Below are positions 1 through 8,384 of a stretch of DNA of 64,000 bases, piece after piece. How positions within the stretch are numbered: the stretch's first letter is position 1; each line of letters opens with the position of its first letter. The translations under genes and the position numbers were made by a program. The notes under the pieces were generated by a model. That model had not been told where the DNA came from. It worked only from the letters and a program-made list of their open reading frames with translations, and ran no database searches. Source of the DNA: Rhizobium sp. RM (GTDB lineage: Bacteria > Pseudomonadota > Alphaproteobacteria > Rhizobiales > Rhizobiaceae); assembly GCF_013390595.1 (NCBI RefSeq), contig NZ_JACAWV010000007.1, positions 620,001 through 684,000 on the forward strand, given 5' to 3'.

Positions 1-2
1 AA

Positions 3-2270
3 CACCAGCTTCGCATGGCGGAGCGCATCGCAGCGCTCGATGCTGGTTTGCCCAAGCCAGATATTGCCCGCCATGACCGCATGGCCTTGCGCGCGGTTCC
101 GGCATTGCTGCTTGCCGCTGCTTTCGGATTTTCCTTTTCAAATGGCGCGGGAAGCGTCGCCGACGCATTCCGCAGCCAGCCTGCCGCTGGGCCGATCGAC
201 CCCGATATTCGCCTTGATGCCTGGGTAACGCCACCATCTTATACCAGCCGTGCACCAATCTTTCTGACCGGTCGCGATGCGGGCAATCGGGAGTCCATTG
301 CCGTGCCGCAATCCTCCAGGCTGACGATCCGCATGACGGGCGGCGACGGCGGTGAGGAAGTCACGTTCGAACCGGACACGGCAGGCGCGTTGCAAAAAAT
401 CGCACCCGAAACCTCACAGGGCTCGGCCAATGGCACCGAAAACCAGCCGCAGGCAGTGCGTAATCCGGGTCAACCACTGGCGCCCCGCACCTTCACGATG
501 GACATCGCTGAAAGCGGCATGATTACGGCCAATGGCGAGCAATGGGTCTTCAACGTTATCCCCGACCAGCCGCCAACCATTGCCTTCGACAATATGCCGC
601 GCCGTGCCGTTAATGGCGCGCTCGAAGTGGGTTTTACGGCGAAGGATGATTATGGTCTCAAAGAAGCTCACGCCCTCATAGAACCGATTGGCGTGGCTGA
701 AGGGGCAACCCCACTTTATCCACCGCCAGAGTTCAAGCTCGACCTGCCGAGGCAGAATAATCGCGACCTAAAAGGGCTGACAAGCCGTAACCTGACCGAA
801 CACCCGATGGCCGGCAAGCGTGTGCGCATCACACTCGTTGCGACCGATGGCGCGGGACAAACGGGCCGCAGCCCGGCGCATGAGATGATCCTGCCTGGGC
901 GCAATTTCTCCGAACCCTTGGCGGCATCCATTGTTGAGCAACGCCAGATCTTTTCGCTCGACACACGCCAGATGCCGAAAGCAATCGCCTTTAACGAGGC
1001 CGTTGGCCTTCGCCCGGAAGAAACGATCCCTAATACGACACACTATCTGTTGCTGCAGTCGGCGCAGACCCGCATGCGGCTTGCCTATAACGAGGAGATG
1101 CTGAAAGACACGGCCGATTATCTCTGGGAAATTGCTCTAGGCATCGAAGACGGCGACCTCTCGCAAGCTGAAAGGCGCCTGCGCGATGCGCAGAATGCGC
1201 TTTCCGAAGCGCTACAGCGCAACGCCCCGGACGAGGAAATCGCCAAGTTGATGCAGGAACTGCGCGAGGCAATGCAAGAGTTCATGAGTGAGCTTGCTCA
1301 GCGCATGCAAAATGCACCGCAGTCCAACATGAATCAGCAGGCGCAGAACACGATTCGTCAGCGCGATCTGGAAAATATGATGAACCAGATCGAAAACCTG
1401 GCGCGCTCGGGCAATCGCGATGCCGCGCAGGAAATGCTGTCGCAGTTGCAGCGCATGATGAACAACCTTCAGGCTGGCAGGCCACAGCGCCCCGGCCAAC
1501 AGGGCCAGCAGCAAACCAGCAAGATGCGCCAGCAGATCGACAAGCTCGGAGACATCATGCAGCAGCAGCAAAAGCTGATGGATGAGACGTTCAAGCTGGA
1601 CCAGGCGCTGCGCGACCGCATGCAGCGGGGCGACCCCCAGCAGAACGGCGAAGGCGACGACCAGCAGATGGGCGAGAATGGCCAGCAGCCACAACAGGGC
1701 CAGCAAGGACAGCAGGGGCAACAGGGTGGTCAGCAGCCCAGCGACCAGATGACAGCAGAACAGCTGCGCGAGGCATTGAAAAATCTTCGACAGCAGCAGG
1801 ATGCACTTGGCAAACAGCTTGGCGAACTGCAGCAGGGATTGCGAGACCTCGGTATGGAGCCCGGTGAGAATTTCGGCAAGGCAGAGCAGGAGATGCAGGG
1901 CGCCGGTGAAGCCCTGGGGCAAAGCCAGGGTGAACAGGCTGTCGAAGGACAGGGAAACGCGCTCAACGCCCTGCGTCAAGGCGCGCAGGACATGATGGGA
2001 CAGATCATGCAGGCCATGCGTCAGCAGGGTCAGCAACCCGGCCAGGGACAGGAAGGCATGGCCGGTCAAGGTGGCCAGAATGGCCGCGATCCACTTGGCC
2101 GCCCGCGCTCCACCAACGGTCCTGATTTTGGCGATCAGGTAAAGGTACCTGATGAAATCGACGTTCAGCGTGCCCGCGAAATTCTTGAAGCCATTCGCGA
2201 AAAGCTGGGCAACAACCCGCCCGGCGAAATCGAGCGCCGCTATCTGGAGCGTCTGCTGGATATCCAGTAG
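3..2270 (+). CDS. TIGR02302-family membrane protein (5' end outside window)
   Basis: The frame is already open at base 3, so the true start lies upstream and only the last ~755 residues are present. One hydrophobic segment (AVPALLLAAAFGFSF, coded near base 90-135) is followed by a periplasmic-looking region of about 300 residues. Then comes a long, very Gln/Met/Gly-rich, probably coiled-coil stretch (about 1280-2100), and a short conserved-looking C-terminus ending RRYLERLLDIQ. This layout matches the alphaproteobacterial TIGR02302 (DUF4175-like) family, whose function is unknown; a membrane or envelope role is inference. The gene ends 156 bases before the convergent cpdR. Confidence 0.8.
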   Translation, partial: HQLRMAERIAALDAGLPKPDIARHDRMALRAVPALLLAAAFGFSFSNGAGSVADAFRSQPAAGPIDPDIRLDAWVTPPSYTSRAPIFLTGRDAGNRESIAVPQSSRLTIRMTGGDGGEEVTFEPDTAGALQKIAPETSQGSANGTENQPQAVRNPGQPLAPRTFTMDIAESGMITANGEQWVFNVIPDQPPTIAFDNMPRRAVNGALEVGFTAKDDYGLKEAHALIEPIGVAEGATPLYPPPEFKLDLPRQNNRDLKGLTSRNLTEHPMAGKRVRITLVATDGAGQTGRSPAHEMILPGRNFSEPLAASIVEQRQIFSLDTRQMPKAIAFNEAVGLRPEETIPNTTHYLLLQSAQTRMRLAYNEEMLKDTADYLWEIALGIEDGDLSQAERRLRDAQNALSEALQRNAPDEEIAKLMQELREAMQEFMSELAQRMQNAPQSNMNQQAQNTIRQRDLENMMNQIENLARSGNRDAAQEMLSQLQRMMNNLQAGRPQRPGQQGQQQTSKMRQQIDKLGDIMQQQQKLMDETFKLDQALRDRMQRGDPQQNGEGDDQQMGENGQQPQQGQQGQQGQQGGQQPSDQMTAEQLREALKNLRQQQDALGKQLGELQQGLRDLGMEPGENFGKAEQEMQGAGEALGQSQGEQAVEGQGNALNALRQGAQDMMGQIMQAMRQQGQQPGQGQEGMAGQGGQNGRDPLGRPRSTNGPDFGDQVKVPDEIDVQRAREILEAIREKLGNNPPGEIERRYLERLLDIQ

Positions 2271-2374
2271 TAAATGTAGCCTTCCGGCTCAGCCAGTTTG
2301 AGGTTGTTATCGTCGTTTCACCACGGCGCAGAAAAGACCGTATGCGCGACTTCGCCGATCGGAAATCGCTCCCA

Positions 2375-2402
2375 ACAAAAAAGGCGGCCCGACGGCCGCC
2401 CT
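2375..2402 (-). terminator. Rho-independent terminator after cpdR
   Basis: Read on the minus strand, a GGCGGCC / GGCCGCC stem (2383-2389 with 2394-2400) is followed by a run of Ts (2375-2382). It lies 25 bases past the cpdR stop and also sits at the end of the convergent TIGR02302 gene. Confidence 0.75.
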
Positions 2403-2426
2403 TTGCGAATATTTGAACCTGACCGT

Positions 2427-2786
2427 TCAGGCAGCCAGCGCTCTGGCAACCGCCTTGCGGATATCCGGCAATGCGAAAGGTTTGGAAACCACGTCAACGA
2501 TCTTCTCGGCCAGATCGTCGGCGCGTTCACGCTGCTCGGCATAACCCGTCATCAGCAGGATACGCATGCCTGGAAAGCGTTCGGCAGCGCGGTGTGCCAG
2601 TTCGATGCCGTCCATGACAGGCATACGGATGTCGGAAAGAAGAAGATCGAAATTCGTTTCCTGGAGCTTTTCCAGCCCCTGCTCGCCATCGGCAGCTTCA
2701 TACGTCTCGTGACCGTCGAGACGTAGAGCGCGCGCAACAAACGAGCGCAGCGCATCCTCGTCTTCGGTAATCAGAATCTTTGCCAT
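2427..2786 (-). CDS. cpdR: CpdR-like single-domain response regulator
   Basis: This is a 119-residue stand-alone receiver domain. The acidic pocket (EDED, residues 8-11), phosphoacceptor Asp52 in SDIRMPVMDG and the SKPF lysine near residue 100 are all present, and there is no output domain. Known role of the family: unphosphorylated CpdR primes ClpXP to degrade cell-cycle proteins, including CtrA-pathway targets; phosphorylation by the CckA-ChpT relay blocks this. The start at 2786 is chosen over the longer frame because AGGAGC lies eight bases upstream and the protein then begins MAKILITEDE, as in known CpdRs. It is downstream of hpt on the same strand, with a 144-base gap that may hold its own promoter. 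Confidence 0.9.
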   Translation of the reverse strand: MAKILITEDEDALRSFVARALRLDGHETYEAADGEQGLEKLQETNFDLLLSDIRMPVMDGIELAHRAAERFPGMRILLMTGYAEQRERADDLAEKIVDVVSKPFALPDIRKAVARALAA

Positions 2787-2930
2787 CAACCATTGCTCCT
2801 GGGCGTCATTTCCAGCCGGGAGCAACATCGCAGGCTCATCTTTTCAAGAGGTAAACACCTCGGCCTCCGCTCTGCGGATGGTTAACGAGGCGTCTCCGAA
2901 CTGTGTCGCAACAGGACAGGCGTGAGCCCG

Positions 2931-3473
2931 TCAGGCATCGCCCGTTACGACGCCGACAAACGGCAATTCCCGGAAGGCATAGGCCACGTCCATACCGTAT
3001 CCGACAACGAAGTAATCAGGACATTCGAAGCCGACATAATCGGCCTCCAGGTCTTCCTTGCGCTTGACCTTCTTATCGAGCAGGACGGCGATGGTGACAT
3101 TGCGTGCGCCACGCTCGTAAAGCAGTTCCTTGGCGAAACGCAGCGTGCGGCCGGATTCGAGAATATCGTCGATCAGCAGAACATCACGATCCTTCACGTC
3201 GCTGTCGATATCCTTAACGATCCTGACGCCTTGGGAAACCGTACCGGCGCCATAGCTCGAAAGCGTGATGAACTCGACTTCCGGCGCAAGACCGCTGTCA
3301 TGCAAAGAACGGATAAGGTCGGCTGCAAAGATGAACGAGCCTTTCAGGACAGCAATGACCAGCAAGTCCTTGGTCGGGCCGTTTGCGATGCGCTGCGCCA
3401 TATCCCGATTGCGCTCGGCAATCTGCTCGGCGGTGTAAAGCGGCTCGATATTTTTTCCACGGACGACGGGCAT
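2931..3473 (-). CDS. hpt: Hypoxanthine phosphoribosyltransferase
   Basis: This 180-residue enzyme carries the PRPP-binding signature VLLIDDILESGRT (residues 98-110) and the loop LKGSFIFAADLIR near residue 43, both typical of purine phosphoribosyltransferases. The reaction joins hypoxanthine (and often guanine) to PRPP to give IMP or GMP, in cytoplasmic purine salvage. The length is normal for bacterial Hpt. The start is supported by AGGAGA seven bases upstream. It lies 65 bases downstream of a membrane-protein gene on the same strand; no functional link to that gene is evident. Confidence 0.93.
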   Translation of the reverse strand: MPVVRGKNIEPLYTAEQIAERNRDMAQRIANGPTKDLLVIAVLKGSFIFAADLIRSLHDSGLAPEVEFITLSSYGAGTVSQGVRIVKDIDSDVKDRDVLLIDDILESGRTLRFAKELLYERGARNVTIAVLLDKKVKRKEDLEADYVGFECPDYFVVGYGMDVAYAFRELPFVGVVTGDA

Positions 3474-3538
3474 TCTTTCTCCTGTGCTGCGTCTTGCTCT
3501 TTTACCGTTCAGTCAAAAGACAAGACCCGTTAGCACAG

Positions 3539-4216
3539 TCAGCGGTCGGACGCACCCGCCCCGACGAAGGAAAGCTTGATCTGCGGCGTTTTTCCACCGG
3601 GATGGCGCAATTTTGCTGAAAAACCATGACTATTAGCCGCTTGGATCGCCTCAACAGGGGGCGAAATGACCATACTGGCGACGAGCTGCCCCTTGGCGGA
3701 GAAGAGATCAGCGCGGATCGCTGGCACAGCTTCGAGGTTCCGACCGTTGTTTTCAACGATACCATTGATCAGCAGGATTTCCATGCCGCCGGCATCCTGC
3801 GGTGTCACGGAGACATGAGATATCGCTAGAGGGCTGACGGGTGCGGCAACGGCGGACTGCTCTGGCGCAATCATGGAAAGGCCACCGGCACCGATGAAGA
3901 CGAGGATCGCGAGGGTTGCCACGAGCGCCGAGTAGGCATCTACAGACAGACGCGACAATTTCCGATCAATCCAGCCGACAAAGGCAAATATGACAGCGGC
4001 AGCCGTTACCTGCCCAGCCACGTCCTGACGAGCCTTTGTACCACGATTGTCGTTTCCATGCGTACGGCCGCGCGTGTCCTTGATGGTGACAAATTCCGCA
4101 TCTACCACCTCAGGCTTGGCTCTGGTCTGGCGCGATGCAGACCGTGCCGGCGTTTCAGGCATCAGGAGGTCGAAGTCGAATGCCGCTTGGCGGCGCGATG
4201 AACGGAACATACCCAT
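3539..4216 (-). CDS. Membrane-anchored conserved hypothetical protein
   Basis: The protein has 225 residues. A basic, disordered N-terminus (about 1-65) is followed by one clear membrane segment at about 96-116 (ALVATLAILVFIGAGGLSMI), possibly with a weaker one at 68-82. The C-terminal ~100 residues have the alternating pattern of a beta-sandwich (EILLINGIVENNGRNLEAVP), resembling the FxLYD/DUF3426-type domains of alphaproteobacterial zinc-ribbon membrane proteins, but no zinc ribbon is present. It is transcribed divergently from ftsEX. Function is unknown; the envelope location is inferred from the membrane segment. Confidence 0.75.
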   Translation of the reverse strand: MGMFRSSRRQAAFDFDLLMPETPARSASRQTRAKPEVVDAEFVTIKDTRGRTHGNDNRGTKARQDVAGQVTAAAVIFAFVGWIDRKLSRLSVDAYSALVATLAILVFIGAGGLSMIAPEQSAVAAPVSPLAISHVSVTPQDAGGMEILLINGIVENNGRNLEAVPAIRADLFSAKGQLVASMVISPPVEAIQAANSHGFSAKLRHPGGKTPQIKLSFVGAGASDR

Positions 4217-4351
4217 GGAATCCCCTGGTCAGGTTTTCCGCCCTGAAAAACGGGCATTGAAACGAATCCTGCCAAGTTTTAAATTTAAATGGTTAATGCT
4301 TCGCAAAAATGCTTCGCCCGGGCTCGCCGATACGGTTAAACGGCTGCAGCC

Positions 4352-4410
4352 GGAGGGGTGATTCAATGCTGGCGAAAGATCACGAAACAAAGAGACTGGA
4401 AGTCCGTTGA
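4352..4410 (+). promoter_or_regulatory. Leader ORF coupled to ftsE
   Basis: A strong Shine-Dalgarno GGAGGGG (4352-4358) precedes ATG at 4366, which opens a 14-codon frame (MLAKDHETKRLEVR). Its stop TGA (4408-4410) overlaps the TTG start of ftsE (4407-4409) in a TTGA junction. The ftsE frame contains no other start codon after its upstream stop at 4359. The arrangement is that of a translationally coupled leader peptide. Whether it is translated is inference. Confidence 0.55.
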
Positions 4411-5066
4411 TCCATTTCGAAAATGTCGGGTTACGCTATGGAATGGGTCCCGAGATCCTGAGAGACATGACGTTCGACATTCCCAAGGGGTCGTTCCAGT
4501 TTCTGACCGGTCCGTCCGGTGCTGGCAAAACCACGCTTCTGCGCCTGCTTCTTCTTTCGCTCCAGCCGACACGCGGCAACATCCGCATGTTCAATCGCGA
4601 TGTTTCACGCATCCCCCGCAACGAATTGCCAATGCTTCGCCGCCGCGTCGGCATCGTCTTTCAGGATTTCCGTCTCCTCGACCATCTGACGACCTACGAG
4701 AACGTGGCATTGCCATTGCGGGTGCGAGGCAAGGAAGAAAGCGCCTATCGCAATGACGTTATCGAACTTCTGAAATGGGTGGGTCTCGGTGAACGCATCA
4801 ATGTGCTGCCCGCCATCCTGTCCGGCGGTGAGAAACAGCGTGCCGCGATCGCACGTGCCCTGATGGACCAGCCGGAGATTCTGCTTGCGGACGAACCGAC
4901 AGGCAACGTCGACCCACCGATGGCCAAACGCCTGCTCAACCTGTTCCTTGAGCTCAACCGGCTGGGGACGGCAGTTGTCATCGCCACCCATGATTTCGGC
5001 CTGATGGACCAGATCAACGCACGCCGGATGATCCTTACAGAAGGGCGGCTTGACATCTATGAATGA
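4407..5066 (+). CDS. ftsE: Cell division ATP-binding protein FtsE (TTG start)
   Basis: This is a 219-residue ABC ATPase with Walker A GPSGAGKTT (35-43), Q-loop VFQD (84-87), signature LSGGEKQR (138-145) and Walker B ILLADEP (158-164). Known role: with FtsX it forms a divisome complex at the inner membrane that regulates periplasmic peptidoglycan hydrolases. The start must be TTG at 4407. The frame is closed upstream by TGA at 4359, and no ATG or GTG lies between; the protein then begins MIHFENVGLRY, as expected for FtsE. Its own ribosome-binding site is weak (GGAAG, only 4 bases away), so coupling to the 14-codon leader ORF is likely. It overlaps ftsX by 8 bases. Confidence 0.95.
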   Translation: MIHFENVGLRYGMGPEILRDMTFDIPKGSFQFLTGPSGAGKTTLLRLLLLSLQPTRGNIRMFNRDVSRIPRNELPMLRRRVGIVFQDFRLLDHLTTYENVALPLRVRGKEESAYRNDVIELLKWVGLGERINVLPAILSGGEKQRAAIARALMDQPEILLADEPTGNVDPPMAKRLLNLFLELNRLGTAVVIATHDFGLMDQINARRMILTEGRLDIYE

Positions 5067-6066
5067 GATGAACCCCACCCCGCTGAAACCCGAAGCCGGC
5101 GCGCCGAAGCGACCGCCGATGCGGATTCGCCCCATGGCGCCGATTCTGCCGCCCTCCAACATCCAGGGCAACGCATTGATGGTCGTCATCGCCATCATGG
5201 CTTTTCTTGCCTGTCTTACGCTTGGTGCAGTGTCCATGGTGCGGGCCACGGCTGCGACGTGGCAGAGCCAGATTTCCCGTGAGATCACCATTCAGATCAA
5301 GCCGGAGGACGGCCTGGATATGAATGCGGCGCTGAATAAGGCTCGCAATCTGGCGCTGACCTTCGTTGGCACACGCGAAGGAACAATCCTCGATGACGCC
5401 GCGACATCGCGTCTTCTGGAACCCTGGCTTGGTTCGGGTCTGAACCTGTCGGAGCTTCCAGTTCCACGTCTCGTCGTCATCACAATCGATGAGAACAACC
5501 CGCCCGATTTCCAGGCCATGCGCGACATGCTGAAAACGGAAATCCCTCAGGCCTTTCTGGACGATCACCGAACCTGGGTCGACCGACTGGTCTCGATGGC
5601 GCGCACGACCGTCGGCATTGGCCTCGGCGTGTTGATACTGGTGTTCACCGCCATGGTTCTGACCGTGGTGTTCGCCACGCGCGGTGCACTCTCCGGCAAC
5701 AGGCATATCGTCGAGGTGCTCCATTTCGTTGGCGCCGAGAGCAGCTTCGTGGCGCGAGAATTCCAGAAGCACTTCCTCAAGATCAGCCTGAAGGGATCGG
5801 CCGCAGGCAGTGCACTTGCAGCACTCGTCTTTCTGGCCGCAGGCTTTTGGCAGTCCAGCACGGTCGCAACGCCACAGAGCGACCAGGCGAGCGCCCTTTT
5901 CGGATCGTTCTCGGTTGGCCTGGGGGGATACCTCGGCATTGCCGCCACCATGATGGTCATTGCGCTGCTGACGACTCTCACCGCGCGCATCACCGTCATT
6001 CGCACCATAGACGATATCGACCGGGTGCGTTCCGACCCGTCGAAAAGCGACGGACTGACCTCCTGA
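5059..6066 (+). CDS. ftsX: Cell division protein FtsX
   Basis: The 335-residue permease-like protein has the FtsX layout: a Pro-rich cytoplasmic N-terminus (1-37), TM1 at about 40-60, a periplasmic domain of roughly 120 residues, and then three more membrane segments (near 187-210, 240-260 and 285-310). Known role: partner of FtsE, transmitting ATP hydrolysis to periplasmic cell-wall hydrolases during division. ATG at 5059 is preferred to the in-frame TTG at 5050 because it overlaps the ftsE stop (ATGAATGA), and AAGGGCGG lies upstream. The pair is clearly one operon. Confidence 0.93.
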   Translation: MNEMNPTPLKPEAGAPKRPPMRIRPMAPILPPSNIQGNALMVVIAIMAFLACLTLGAVSMVRATAATWQSQISREITIQIKPEDGLDMNAALNKARNLALTFVGTREGTILDDAATSRLLEPWLGSGLNLSELPVPRLVVITIDENNPPDFQAMRDMLKTEIPQAFLDDHRTWVDRLVSMARTTVGIGLGVLILVFTAMVLTVVFATRGALSGNRHIVEVLHFVGAESSFVAREFQKHFLKISLKGSAAGSALAALVFLAAGFWQSSTVATPQSDQASALFGSFSVGLGGYLGIAATMMVIALLTTLTARITVIRTIDDIDRVRSDPSKSDGLTS

Positions 6067-6169
6067 AAAGCGCTTCGGACGAACGAATATCGCCCAAAGC
6101 CGTTTATACGTCCAAGGCTAGAAATGCCTGTTCCTTGCCTTAATCGGCGAGTATTCATGAGGAATGTTT

Positions 6170-6895
6170 GTGAGTCGGACAGACCAGGACCCATCGACCA
6201 TGCATCGGGCAGGAAACAACCTGCTGTCGCGGCGTGGACCTTTGCGTCGTTTTGTCCGGGTCATCATATTGCTGTGCGTGATTGCCTTTGGCGCGCTTTT
6301 CGGCGGTTTTCTCTGGTTTGCCGATTCCGTGGCGTCCATGCGCCCGCCAGCGTCCGCCAAAGCGGATGCAATCATCGTGCTGACCGGGGGCTACCAGCGT
6401 ATCGAACAGGCCGTCGGCCTGCTGCGTGACGGCGTTGGCAAGCGGTTGCTGATCTCCGGGGTCAATCCGGCAACGACACGTGCGCAAATCCGCAGGATGA
6501 CGCAAGGGTCTCCCGATCTTTTCACTTGCTGCGTGGATATGGGTTACAAGGCGATCGACACAATCGGCAACGCCAACGAGGCGTCAAGCTGGATACGCGA
6601 CCACGGATACGCCTCGGTCGTTGTCGTCACCAACAACTACCATATGCACCGCAGCCTGCATGAGTTGCGTAGTGCAAGCCCGCAAACGGAATTCATCTCC
6701 TACCCGGTCATCAGCTCTGATCTTGCCCGCACCAACTGGTTCGTGGAGCCCGACGTGGTGAGAACCATGCTCTATGAATATATGAAATTCGTCGCCGCTG
6801 CAGGTCGGGATCTGACGGGCATCGGCAAGGGCGATGGGCTGCGCAAGCTCGCTGGCGATCATGCCCCTATCCACACAGGCAGCGTCACCCCCTGA
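6170..6895 (+). CDS. YdcF/SanA-like DUF218 protein
   Basis: This is about 241 residues with a basic N-terminus, one membrane segment (VRVIILLCVIAFGALFGGFLWF) and the DUF218 core. Core motifs are DAIIVLTGGYQR, LLISGVNP, GNANEASSWIRD and VVVVTNNYHMHRS. The last two match the acidic and His/Arg motifs of SanA/YdcF/ElyC proteins, which have been linked to envelope integrity and lipid-carrier metabolism; the biochemical activity is unproven. GTG at 6170 has AGGA at a good distance. ATG at 6164 is also possible but sits only about two bases from that AGGA. It follows ftsX by about 100 bases and precedes plsC, consistent with an envelope cluster. Confidence 0.82.
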   Translation: MSRTDQDPSTMHRAGNNLLSRRGPLRRFVRVIILLCVIAFGALFGGFLWFADSVASMRPPASAKADAIIVLTGGYQRIEQAVGLLRDGVGKRLLISGVNPATTRAQIRRMTQGSPDLFTCCVDMGYKAIDTIGNANEASSWIRDHGYASVVVVTNNYHMHRSLHELRSASPQTEFISYPVISSDLARTNWFVEPDVVRTMLYEYMKFVAAAGRDLTGIGKGDGLRKLAGDHAPIHTGSVTP

Positions 6896-7011
6896 CAGAT
6901 GGGACAAACGCCTTGCTGCAAGGCCTCTTTTTCGTGTAGGCGTTCGCACATAGGCACCCAGTATCCAGGCCAGACATTTCCTGGAGCGGTTGCGCCCAGG
7001 GAAGTCTGTTG

Positions 7012-7827
7012 ATGCTCAAGCTGCGCTCGTTTCTTTTCAATACGCTGTTCTATCTCAATCTTATCGTGCGCATGATCGTGCTGACGCCGATCTATTTTCT
7101 GTTGCCGCGCAAGATTGCTTTTGAAATCCCCAAGAACTGGGCACGCTCCAACCACTGGCTGATGAAGACCATCGTGGGCACGACCTTCGAAATCGAAGGG
7201 CTGGATCACATTCCGGAAACCGGCTGTATCTTCGCGCCAAAACATCAGTCCTTCTGGGACACCTACGCGCTTCTGCCCAACCTTCCTGATCCGGTCTATA
7301 TCCTCAAGCGTGAACTGCTCTGGATACCGCTATTTGGCTGGTACGCGATGAAGCAGCGCATGATCCCGGTGAACCGCGCTGCACGCGGCAAGGTCATGAT
7401 GAAAGTCATGGAGCGCGCCAAGGAAGAGATGGCCGCAGGACGTGAGTTGATCATTTACCCGGAAGGCACCCGCCGACCGCCGGGCGCACCACCTGAATAT
7501 CGCTACGGCATTGCCCGCCTCTATCGCGATCTCAACGTTCCAGTCATCCCGGTTGCCATGCATCCGGGCCTTTTCTGGCCGCGCCGTTCGACCATGCGTT
7601 ACCCCGGCCATTTCAAGGTAAAGATCCTGCCGCCCATCCAGCCTGGCCTTGATCCGGATGTGTTCTTCAAGCACCTGATAGAGGTCACGGAGAGAGCAAG
7701 CGACGAACTGCTTCTGGAGACGGCGCGAAACAACCCGAACCTGCCATTGCCACCCACTGCAGTCCAGCGCATCGCTGAGCTTCAGGGCGCAGAAACGCCT
7801 AAGCCGGTTGAACAGCCAATCCGCTAA
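7012..7827 (+). CDS. plsC: 1-acyl-sn-glycerol-3-phosphate acyltransferase
   Basis: The 271-residue protein carries the acyltransferase HX4D motif (H78-QSFW-D83) and the substrate motif PEGTR (148-152), with an N-terminal membrane-associated helix (about 10-32). It transfers an acyl group to lysophosphatidic acid to make phosphatidic acid, at the inner membrane, in phospholipid synthesis. ATG at 7012 is chosen over TTG at 7009 because AGGGAAG lies about eight bases before it. The last 29 bases overlap the 3' end of the convergent chaC gene, and no terminator separates them. Confidence 0.92.
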   Translation: MLKLRSFLFNTLFYLNLIVRMIVLTPIYFLLPRKIAFEIPKNWARSNHWLMKTIVGTTFEIEGLDHIPETGCIFAPKHQSFWDTYALLPNLPDPVYILKRELLWIPLFGWYAMKQRMIPVNRAARGKVMMKVMERAKEEMAAGRELIIYPEGTRRPPGAPPEYRYGIARLYRDLNVPVIPVAMHPGLFWPRRSTMRYPGHFKVKILPPIQPGLDPDVFFKHLIEVTERASDELLLETARNNPNLPLPPTAVQRIAELQGAETPKPVEQPIR

Positions 7828-8335
7828 CCCGGGCAGCGATGTTTTCCAGCGTGGTGTCGCGAATACCCATATCCTGCAAATGCTGGATGGTGTTGAAAAC
7901 ATAATCGGTATTGGGGCCGGAACGGCCGGCGGCAGTGGCGACGATCGCCGCCGCATCGGGCGCGGCGAGCCCACCGACATATTGGTCATGCGCGGGGTCT
8001 GCCACATAGGTTACGGCGCTACTGCGCCGCCCGTCGACCATGGCAATACTGACCACCCGCTCCTTGTAGACATTTGTGACAAGTTCCCGCTCACGCAGGT
8101 AGGCCATGACAGGCTCGTACTCGGCACCTTTGACCCGGAAAGCCACTCCGAGACAGGAGCCGCCGCGCTCCAGCCCAAGCACAAGACCGGGCTTTTCCTC
8201 CGTACCGCGATAAACGCTCGACCATATGCACAAAGAGCGACGGTAACCGTGCAGACGCGCCTGCTGCCTCTCCTCAAAAGCAAAGCCCGGGTTCCACATC
8301 AACGAACCGTAGCCAAAGACCCAAAAATCGTCCAT
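7799..8335 (-). CDS. chaC: Gamma-glutamylcyclotransferase, ChaC family
   Basis: This is a 178-residue protein of the gamma-glutamyl-cyclotransferase fold with the substrate-loop motif VFGYGSLMW (residues 5-13), SVYRGT and the YLRERE segment holding the likely catalytic Glu. Known activity of ChaC proteins: cleavage of glutathione to 5-oxoproline and Cys-Gly in the cytoplasm. The start at 8335 (MDDFWVFGYG) is preferred because a longer frame to 8410 would run into the divergent DUF2125 gene at 8385. Its 3' end overlaps plsC by 29 bases tail to tail. Confidence 0.9.
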   Translation of the reverse strand: MDDFWVFGYGSLMWNPGFAFEERQQARLHGYRRSLCIWSSVYRGTEEKPGLVLGLERGGSCLGVAFRVKGAEYEPVMAYLRERELVTNVYKERVVSIAMVDGRRSSAVTYVADPAHDQYVGGLAAPDAAAIVATAAGRSGPNTDYVFNTIQHLQDMGIRDTTLENIAARVSGLAVQPA

Positions 8336-8384
8336 ATCCCACGCCAAATCGAAATTATCTGAAGTCGATTCATCGGAGATCAAT

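Noticed and set aside
1212..2069. 285-codon Leu/His-rich frame on the minus strand
   Set aside because: Complement of the Gln-rich repeats of the TIGR02302 gene; composition is explained by CAG/CTG complementarity.
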